The translations under genes were made by a program, and so were the position numbers. A DNA stretch of 64,000 bases from Megaleporinus macrocephalus (taxonomy: Eukaryota; Chordata; Actinopteri; Characiformes; Anostomidae), in the NCBI GenBank assembly GCA_021613375.1, contig CM038716.1:8472991-8536990 (forward strand). The letters are read 5' to 3'. Numbering within the stretch: position 1 is the first letter of the stretch; each line of letters begins with the position of its first letter. The notes beneath the pieces are model-generated. The model was not told where the DNA came from. It did no database searches and worked only from the letters and a program-made list of their open reading frames with translations. Positions 55,140 through 64,000 of this stretch are shown here, one piece after another.

Positions 55140-57665
55140 ATTATGTTTAAATATACAAATATGTTCTATAGGGCTTAAAGCCAAACTCTTAATATGGTTT
55201 AAATCTGTATTTTGACTGGACCAAATATTCTTTATAGGGTTTAATCTGGACTCTAACCATAACAAATATTCTCTATATGGTTTTAATCTGGACTATGACC
55301 ACAGCAAATATTCCCTTTGGGGTTTAAAACTGGACTCTGACTGGACCAAATATTCTCCATTGGGCTTAAATCTGGACTCTGACCAGAACAAATATTCTCT
55401 ATAGGGTTTAAATCTGAACTCTGACTGGACCAAACATTCTCTATAGGGTTTAAATCTGGACTCTGACCAGAACAAATATTCTCTATAGGGTTTAAACCTG
55501 GACTCTGACTGGACCAAATATTCTTTATAGGGTTTAATCTGGACTCTAACCATAACAAATATTCTCTATATGGTCTAAATCTGGACTCTGACCACAACAA
55601 ATATTCTCTATATGGTTTAAATCTGGACTCTGACCAGAACAAATATACTCTATAGGGTTTAAATCTGGACTCTGAGATGACCAAATATTTTGTATAGGGT
55701 TTAAATCTGGACACTGACCACAACAATTATTCTCTATAGGGTTTAAATCTGGACTTTGACTGGACCTAATATTCTCAATAGGGTTTAAATCTAGACTCAG
55801 ACTGGACCAAATTTTCACTATATGCTTTAAATCTGGACTCTGGCCACAACAAATATTCTTTATAGGGTTTAAATCTAGACTCAGACTGGACCAAATATTC
55901 TCTATAGGGTTAAAATCTGGACTCTGACCACAACAAATATTCTCTATAGGGTTTAAACCTGGACTCTGACTGGACCAAATATTCTTTATAGGGTTTAATC
56001 TGGACTCTAACCATAACAAATATTCTCTATATGGTTTAAATCTGGACTCTGACCACAACAAATATTTCCTATAGGGTTTAAATCTAGACTCTGACCACAA
56101 CAAATATTTTCTATAGGGTTTAAATCTGGACTCTGACCAAAACAAATATTCTCTATAAGGTTTAAATCTGGACTCTGACCAAAACAAATACTCTCTATGG
56201 GGTTTAAATCTGAACTCTGACCACAACAAATATTTTCTATAGGGTTTAAATCTGGACTCTAACCATAACAAATATTCTCTATATGGTTTTAAATCTGGAC
56301 TATGACCACAACAAATATTCCCTTTGGGGTTTAAAACTGGACTCTGACTGGACCAAATATTCTCCATTGGGCTTAAATCTGGACTCTGACCAGAACAAAT
56401 ATTCTCTATATGGTTTAAATCTGGACTCTGACCAGAACAAATATACTCTATAGGGTTTAAATCTGGACTCTGAGATGACCAAATATTTTGTATAGGGTTT
56501 AAATCTGGACACTGACCACAACAATTATTCTCTATAGGGTTTAAATCTGGACTTTGACTGGACCTAATATTCTCAATAGGGTTTAAATCTAGACTCTGAC
56601 TGGACCAAATTTTCACTATATGCTTTAAATCTGGACTCTGACCACAACAAATATTCTTTATAGGGTTTAAATCTAGACTCAGACTGGACCAAATATTCTC
56701 TATAGGGTTTAAATCTGGACTCTGACCACAACAAATATTCTCTATAGGGTTTAAACCTGGACTCTGACTGGACCAAATATTCTTTATAGGGTTTAATCTG
56801 GACTCTAACCATAACAAATATTCTCTATATGGTTTAAATCTGGACTCTGACCACAACAAATATTTCCTATAGGGTTTAAATCTAGACTCTGACCACAACA
56901 AATATTTTCTATAGGGTTTAAATCTGGACTCTGACCAAAACAAATATTCTCTATAAGGTTTAAATCTGGACTCTGACCAAAACAAATACTCTCTATGGGG
57001 TTTAAATCTGAACTCTGACCACAACAAATATGTTCTATAGGGTTTAAATCTGGACTCTAACCATAACAAATATTCTCTATATGGTTTTAAATCTGGACTA
57101 TGACCACAACAAATATTCCCTTTGGGGTTTAAAACTGGACTCTGACTGGACCAAATATTCTCCATTGGGCTTAAATCTGGACTCTGACCAGAACAAATAT
57201 TCTCTATAGGGTTTAAATCTGAACTCTGACTGGACCAAACATTCTCTATAGGGTTTAAATCTGGACTCTGACCAGAACAAATATTCTCTATAGGGTTTAA
57301 ACCTGGACTCTGACTGGACCAAATATTCTTTATAGGGTTTAATCTGGACTCTAACCATAACAAATATCCTCTATATGGTTTAAATCTGGACTCTGACCAC
57401 AACAAATATTCTCTATATGGTTTAAATCTGGACTCTGACCACAACAAATATTCTCTATAGGGTTTAAACCTGGACTCTGACTGGACCAAATATTCTTTAT
57501 AGGGTTTAATCTGGACTCTAACCATAACAAATATTCTCTATAGGGTTTAAATCTGAACTCTGACCAAAACAAATATTCTCTATAAGGTTTAAATCTGGAC
57601 TCTGACCAAAACAAACATTCTCTATAGGGTTTAAATCTGAACTCTGACCAAAACATATATTCTCT
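55140..57665 (-). repeat. 42-bp minisatellite derived from Tc1 transposase
   Basis: About 60 units. On the minus strand a unit reads cagagtccagatttaaaccc, tatagagaatatttgg plus six variable bases, i.e. 14 codons that spell the type [14 protein letters not shown]. This is the Tc1-family signature around the last catalytic acidic residue. The stretch of 36 bases matches 31 of 36 with the Tc1 copy at 13461-13496. A longer block of 798 bp (19 units) is repeated, e.g. the tatgaccaca words at 56301 and 57099. Frames are open because 42 is a multiple of three. Not a gene. Confidence 0.9.
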
Positions 57666-57935
57666 TTATGATACTTTGAGCTTGGCCCATTTTTGACCTG
57701 GAATGTGTATATAATTAATTTATTCCCATGTACTTGTTTTAATTGTAGGTGAAGCGTAATGGTGACAAGCTTTTGTCAGAGCTGGCGTCTAAGTCACGTC
57801 ACTGCATCATTCACATTCCTCAGGCTCCATGGTCTGTTGTCTGCCGAGCTGCTCCTGCTCAGAAACAAGTTGTTACATAAGATGTCAGTTTTCTGGAGAC
57901 CAGCTTTTATCTAAAGACATGCTGTGCAGAGTTTG
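57666..57935. other. Unique sequence between the satellite and a promoter-like site
   Basis: No gene recognised. This is the region immediately upstream of the promoter-like elements below. Confidence 0.35.
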
Positions 57936-57939
57936 TTTT

Positions 57940-57951
57940 GAAAATGAAAGT
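57940..57951 (+). promoter_or_regulatory. ISRE-like motif
   Basis: gaaaatgaaagt fits the interferon-stimulated response element half-sites (GAAA, two bases, GAAA). It lies 11 bases upstream of a TATA-like box. The motif is short and could be chance. Confidence 0.4.
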
Positions 57952-57961
57952 AGAGTGAGTG

Positions 57962-57970
57962 CATAAATAC
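57962..57970 (+). promoter_or_regulatory. TATA-like box
   Basis: cataaatac. A start site about 25-30 bases downstream would place the first exon at about 57995. Confidence 0.4.
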
Positions 57971-57994
57971 AGGTGAACGAGCTCTACAGGCACA

Positions 57995-58038
57995 GAGCAG
58001 CAGAGAGAGAGAGACGGAGCTCAGAACTTCTTATAAAG
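57995..58038 (+). other. Candidate untranslated first exon
   Basis: Contains a purine-rich segment (agcagagagagagagacgga) and ends at aaag followed by gtataa, a plausible splice donor. No ATG. The start is inferred from the TATA-like box only. Confidence 0.35.
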
Positions 58039-58797
58039 GTATAAAACATTATTTTTGTTGATTGAATTTATTGGAATCTTTTTTTATGGGTTAATAGAAA
58101 TATTTAAATACTGTAAACTGTGTTTGTGCAGTTATTAAACAGGAACTTTCAGATTCTGATAGAATTCCTTTTGCTGAATATTCACATACAGATATTACAT
58201 AAGGAGCTCAACCTTTCATTATTGGCCAATGGGGGATAGAATTATAGTTATAGAACTATAATTCTAATAAACATACATTTATAAAACAATTTGATTAAAT
58301 TTACTGCTCGGCAATGCAGCCAATCAGAAGAGATTACAGTCATTATATTTTTGTAGTATTTTTTTTAAATAGAATAAAATGAATTGAGCCTATTATGACC
58401 AGAACATGATCTAACAACTTGTTTTTTGTTGCTTTCTATTTTTCTGCTTCATTTGAACACGTCATGTGTCGTTAATTTTGTGTAAAAAACAAAATCCTGA
58501 TGAATAGACCAATAGAAATGCTTAGAAACAGAAATAGTTCTGGTTTTATTGACTTACATTAAAAGTAAAGAAGGTTTTCATCCTCCCCTATAAAGTTACC
58601 ATGTAATGTTTAATGTATTCTTTAACAGTAACAATTGAAAAAATACATTTTTATAGCTGGTTATGTCCATCTTGCAAACACAAGCTGATCTGATCAATAT
58701 TGATAATTATAATAACAGTAATGTTAACAGTATTAGTTTTTCATATGTGTTACACTGTTTTTACTGTTCTAATTTTAACAAACACTTTCACTTTCAG
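58039..58797 (+). other. Candidate first intron
   Basis: AT-rich, from gtataa to the acceptor cactttcag (58796-58797). It includes an inverted copy of the dispersed segment ctttactttcaatgtaagtc-like at about 58545-58570. Frames within it are short. Confidence 0.35.
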
Positions 58798-58850
58798 CCC
58801 TTTCAGCTACACAATGGCCTTTCTGCAAAGAATGTTTACAAAGGAACCAG
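58798..58850 (+). CDS. Candidate first coding exon of a host gene (partial)
   Basis: After a pyrimidine-rich acceptor the exon has 16 untranslated bases, then ATG at 58814 in acaATGG context, encoding MAFLQRMFTKEP before the donor caggtgggt. Only 37 coding bases lie in the window. No downstream exon was found before the 36-bp satellite; the gene may continue past it or be a fragment. With the ISRE-like site, TATA-like box and untranslated exon the layout resembles interferon-inducible fish genes, but I cannot name it. If unspliced, the frame runs on to about 59035. Confidence 0.35.
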
Positions 58851-59994
58851 GTGGGTTTTACCTGCATGCTTCAGCTTCCCACACCCTGCAGCGTAACACA
58901 ATTACACAGTCCAGTACACATTCAAACCTCCGCAATGGGTGTGTAACTTATTTACACTCATACAGTGGAACCAGTAGAGTGCAAATTAAGACATACAGTA
59001 TATACACTTTTTCTTCTTTTAACCTAAGAGTCTAAATTTATTTTCGATTAAAATACGATTAAAACAATACAAGCACACAATAAAAACTTACAATGAACTA
59101 CAATGAACTACTTTAATTAGAGTCAGTAAGGTCCAGTTAGAGGATATTTCCTCAGACCAACGTCTGGACGGTCATCATTTCTAGCGTGTGTTCTGATTCA
59201 GTGGTGTATCCTGTTTACTTAAGTAGTCTAGTATCAGCATCTTATACCATCAGCTACTGAAACACCAACACATCACACATACCGTTCAGTGTATTTCAGT
59301 ATATTTACTGTTTAAATGCTGAACTGATTCATTATTTATAAACTTATAATAAATGTTTTTACTCACTTAAATATAAACAAGAGCTACATTAAAGCATTTA
59401 AGAGATTTAAAGTGTTTATTTAGTCTTCTCGATAACTCAGATCTGGACCTGCTGTTTGGGTCCGCATTGGACAAAGTCTGGGTCCGAACCTGGACCACGG
59501 CCCACCTATTAGTGACCTCTGCTGTAGACTCTACAGGCATGAATATAGAACCATAGTGGCTAACATTTAATTTATTTATTTTTTAAATATAGTTTATTGT
59601 GAACAACAGATACAGGTCATACAAAACAAGTCAGAAGCATAGTTGAATCTTCATTTTCAAACAACATAAGACCCACAATTACCACCCCACCCCTCCATCC
59701 ACCCCACCAGATCGCTCCAACCCCCCACATCCCGTTGTGGAAAAGATGTTCCTCATTAGATGTTTAGATGAAAGGAAATCAAATAAAACAGGTGTACAGG
59801 TTTACACTTAAATGTCAAGTTTGGTGAGTTTCTTAATTAAATCAGAACTGAGTTCTAAGTAACACAACACAGATTTGTGATAGATCAATAAAGATTCATC
59901 TGTCTCCTAGTAACGAAATACAAATACTCCATACTTAAGTAGAAATGTTGGTTATTTATACTTTACTGCAGTAATTATTTTTCAGCTGACTTTT
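58851..59994. other. Unique AT-rich sequence
   Basis: 59457-59522 (gggtccgcattggacaaagt, ctattagtgacctct) is an inverted partner of 35788-35846. 59570-59760 is an A- and C-rich stretch that might be a retroelement 3' end. No gene recognised. Confidence 0.4.
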
Positions 59995-62900
59995 TGTATT
60001 TACACTCCATTATCAGTACTTTCTACTCCTTACATTTACACTCCATTATCAGTACTTTCTACTCTTTACATTTACACTCTATTATCAGTACTTTCTACTC
60101 CTTACATTTACACTCCATTATCAGTACTTTCTACTCCTTACATTTACACTCCATTATCTGTACTTTCTACTGCTTACATTTACACTCCATTATCTGAACT
60201 TACTACTCCTTACATTTACACTCCATTATCAGTACTTTCTACTCCTTACATTTACACTCCATTATCTGTACTTTCTGCTCCTTACATTTACACTCCATTA
60301 TCTGTATTTTCTACTCCTTACATTTACACTCCATTATCAGTACCTTCTACTCTTTACATTTACACTCCATTATCTGTACTTTCTACTTCTTACATTTATA
60401 CTCCATTATCAGTACTTTCTACTACTTACATTTACACTCCATTATCTGTATTTTCTACTCCTTACATTTACACTCCATTATCAGTACCTTCTACTCTTTA
60501 CATTTACACTCCATTATCTGTACTTTCTACTTCTTACATTTATACTCCATTATCAGTACTTTCTACTACTTACATTTACACTCCATTATCAGTACCTTCT
60601 ACTCTTTACATTTACACTCCATTATCTGTACTTTCTACTTCTTACATTTATACTCCATTATCAGTACTTTCTACTACTTACATTTACACTCCATTATCAG
60701 TACTTTCTACTTCTTACATTTACACTCCATTATCTGTACTTTCTACTTCTCACATTTATACTCCATTATCTGTACTTTCTACTAGTTACATTTACACTCC
60801 ATTATCAGTACCTTCTACTCCTTACATTTACACTCCATTATCAGTACTTTCTACTCCTTACATTTACACTCCATTATCTGTACTTTCTACTGCTTTCATT
60901 TACACTCCATTATCAGTACTTTCTACTGCTTACATTTACACTCCATTATCAGTACTTTCTACTCCTTACATTTATACTCCATTATCAGTACTTTCTACTA
61001 CTTACATTTACACTCCATTATCAGTACTTTCTACTCCTTACATTTACACTCCATTATCTGTATTTTCTACTGCTTACATTTACACTCCATTATCTGTACT
61101 TTCTACTGCTTACATTTACACTCCATTATCAGTACTTTCTACTCCTTACATTTACACTCCATTATCAGTACTTTCTACTCCTTACATTTACACTCCATTA
61201 TCAGTACTTTCTACTGCTTACATTTACACTCCATTATCAGTACTTTCTACTGCTTACATTTACACTCCATTATCTGTACCTTCTACTCCTTACATTTACA
61301 CTCCATTATCTGTATATTCTACTCCTTACATTTACACTCCATTATCAGTACTTTCTACTCCTTACATTTACACTCCATTACCTGTACTTTCTACTTCTTA
61401 CATTTACACTCCATTATCAATACTTTCTACTACTTACATTTACACTCCATTATCAGTACCTTCTAGTCCTTACATTTACACTCCATTATCAGTACTTTCT
61501 ACTCCTTACATTTACACTCCATTATCTGTACTTTCTACTGCTTACATTTACACTCCATTAGCAGTACTTTCTACTGCTTAAATTTACACTCCATTATCTG
61601 TACTTTCTACTCCTTACATTTACACTCCATTATCAGTACCTTTTACTGCTTACATTTACATTCCATTATCAGTACTTTCTACTCCTCACATTTACACTCC
61701 ATTACCTGTACTTTCTACTACTTACATTTACACTCCATTAGCAGTACTTACTACTGCTTAAATTTACACTCCATTATCTGTACTTTCTACTCCTTACATT
61801 TACACTCCATTATCAGTACCTTCTACTGCTTACATTTACACTCCATTATCAGTACTTTCTACTCCTTACATTTACACTCCATTATCTGTACTTTTTACTA
61901 CTTACATTTACACTCCATTATCAGTACTTTTTACTAATCAAATTTACACTCCATTATCAGTACTTTCTACTCCTTACATTTACACTCCATATCTGTCATT
62001 TCTACTCCTTACATTTACACTCCATTATCTGTACTTTCTACTCCTTACATTTACACTCCATTATCAGTACTTTCTACTCCTCACATTTACACTCCATTAT
62101 CAGTACTTTCTACTCCTCACATTTACACTCCATTACCTGTACTTTCTACTTCTTACATTTACACTCCATTATCAGTATTTTCTACTCCTCACATTTACAC
62201 TCCATTATCAGTACCTTCTAGTCCTTACATTTACACTCCATTATCAGTACTTTCTACTCCTTACATTTACACTCCATTATCTGTACTTTCTACTGCTTAC
62301 ATTTACACTCCATTAGCAGTACTTTCTACTGCTTAAATTTACACTCCATTATCTGTACTTTCTACTCCTTACATTTACACTCCATTATCAGTACCTTCTA
62401 CTGCTTAAATTTACACTCCATTATCTGTACTTTCTACTCCTTACATTTACACTCCATTATCAGTACCTTCTACTGCTTACATTTACATTCCATTATCAGT
62501 ACTTTCTACTCCTTACATTTACACTCCATTATCTGTACTTTTTTACTACTTACATTTACACTCCATTATCAGTACTTTTTACTCTTTACATTTACACTCC
62601 ATTATCAGTACTTTCTACTCCTTTCATTTACACTCCATTATCAGTCATTTCTACTCCTCACATTTACACTCCATTATCTGTACTTTCTACTCCTTACATT
62701 TACACTCCATTATCAGTACTTTCTACTCCTCACATTTACACTCCATTACCTGTACTTTCTACTCCTTACATTTATACTCCATTATCTGTACTTTCTACTC
62801 CTTACATTTACACTCCATTATCAGTACCTTCTACTCCTTACATTTACACTCCATTATCAGTACATTCTACTCCTTACGTTTACACTCCATTATCTGTACT

Positions 62901-64000
62901 TTCTACTCCTTACATTTACACTCCATTATCTGTACTTTCTTCTCCTTACATTTACACTCCATTATCAGTACTTTCTACTCCTTACATTTACACTCCATTA
63001 TCAGTACCTTCTACTCCTTACATTTACACTCCATTATCTGTACTTTCTACTCCTTACATTTACACTCCATTATCAGTACCTTCTACTCCTTACATTTACA
63101 CTCCATTATCTGTACTTTCTTCTCCTTACATTTACACTCCATTATCAGTACCTTCTACTCCTTACATTTACACTCCATTATCAGTACCTTCTACTCCTTA
63201 CATTTACACTCCATTATCTGTACTTTCTACTCCTTACATTTACACTCCATTATCTGTACTTTCTACTCCTTACATTTATACTCCATTATCTGTACTTTCT
63301 ACTCCTTACATTTACACTCCATTATCAGTACCTTCTACTCCTTACATTTACACTCCATTATCTTTACTTTCTACTCCTTACATTTACACTCCATCATCAG
63401 TACTTTCTACTTCTTACATTTACACTCCATTATCTGTATATTCTACTCCTTACATTTACACTCCAATATCAGTACTTTCTACTCCTTACATTTACACTCC
63501 ATTATTTGTACTTTCTTCTTCTTACATTTACACTCCATTATCAGTACTTTCTACTACTTACATTTACACTCCATTATCAGTACCTTCTACTCCTTACATT
63601 TACACTCCATTATCAGTACTTTCTACTCCTTACATTTACACTCCATTATCTGTACTTTCTACTGCTTATATTTACACTCCATTATCAGTACTTTCTACTC
63701 CTTACATTTACACTCCATTATCAGTACTTTCTACTCCTTACATTTACACTCCATTACCTGTACTTTCTACTTCTTACATTTACACTCCATTATCAATACT
63801 TTCTACTACTTACATTTACACTCCATTATCAGTACCTTCTAGTCCTTACATTTACACTCCATTATCAGTACTTTCTACTCCTTACATTTACACTCCATTA
63901 TCTGTACTTTCTACTGCTTACATTTACACTCCATTAGCAGTACTTTCTACTGCTTAAATTTACACTCCATTATCTGTACTTTCTACTCCTTACATTTACA
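59995..64000. repeat. 36-bp minisatellite, more than 110 units, open at window edge
   Basis: Unit tttacactccattatcagta then ctttctactccttaca; cagta and ctgta variants are interspersed. 36 bp keeps frames open and gives 12-residue repeats (YFLLLTFTLHYQ type), which are not genes. Occasional one-base indels (e.g. near 61990 and 62545) shift the frame. The array continues beyond 64000. Confidence 0.95.

Noticed and set aside
55546..57525. A 659-residue open frame on the minus strand
   Set aside because: It is the 42-bp satellite read through; 42 is divisible by three, and the frame switches between two peptide phases where units have indels. No promoter or splice context.
63506..63937. A 143-residue frame of 12-residue repeats
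   Set aside because: Translation of the 36-bp minisatellite. The many hydrophobic residues are not a membrane protein signal.

Overview
The window reads as repeat-dominated nuclear DNA of a teleost fish. The grounds are Tc1/mariner relics, CR1/L2-type LINEs with short tandem 3' tails, a tRNA-type SINE, a Harbinger relic, a decayed retrovirus with a gammaretrovirus-like gene order, a Maverick/Polinton remnant and large minisatellites. There is no complete host gene. All family names come from motif recognition; no database search was run.

Layout. 1-9.6 kb: GA-rich tracts, a THAP-exon repeat carrying a 32-bp minisatellite (541-2420, minus), a LINE reverse transcriptase fragment (4.1-5.0 kb), a GA/CT hairpin array and a LINE whose 5' part is inverted (8.8-9.6 kb). 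9.6-13.7 kb: a Tc1 tail that grades into 33-bp minisatellite arrays, then an internally deleted Tc1 element with inverted ends. 14.2-20.7 kb: one 91-94-bp satellite array, split by a 5'-truncated LINE with an unbroken 459-residue reverse transcriptase frame and by a solo-LTR-like insert. 20.7-30 kb: sparse unique sequence, non-autonomous DNA transposons, the second (inverted) THAP-exon copy and a SINE with an 11-bp target duplication.

30-42.6 kb is the richest block. It holds a plus-strand endogenous retrovirus (gag, pol, env, LTR), an L1 ORF1 fragment, and a Maverick/Polinton remnant of about 6.5 kb. The Maverick has integrase, minor-capsid-like and adenain-like protease genes on the plus strand facing a protein-primed DNA polymerase B and early-type genes on the minus strand, with convergent poly(A) signals between them. 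All are broken.

42.6-64 kb: LINE ORF1 with an SGNH-like domain, two more copies of the 1-kb DNA transposon (one a fold-back), a Tc1 transposase, a 20-bp array resembling a tRNA A box, a Harbinger transposase, another CR1/L2-type LINE, a 42-bp satellite (55.1-57.7 kb), a possible host-gene 5' end with an ISRE-like site, TATA-like box, untranslated exon and short first coding exon (57.9-58.85 kb), and a 36-bp satellite running off the right edge.

The most unusual observation is the 42-bp satellite. One unit encodes the Tc1 transposase signature around the last catalytic acidic residue (SPDLNPIEN) and matches the Tc1 copy at 13461-13496 at 31 of 36 bases. The satellite therefore looks like a tandemly amplified piece of a transposase gene. 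The elements do not form a working pathway; the window is a record of nested insertion, decay and local amplification.
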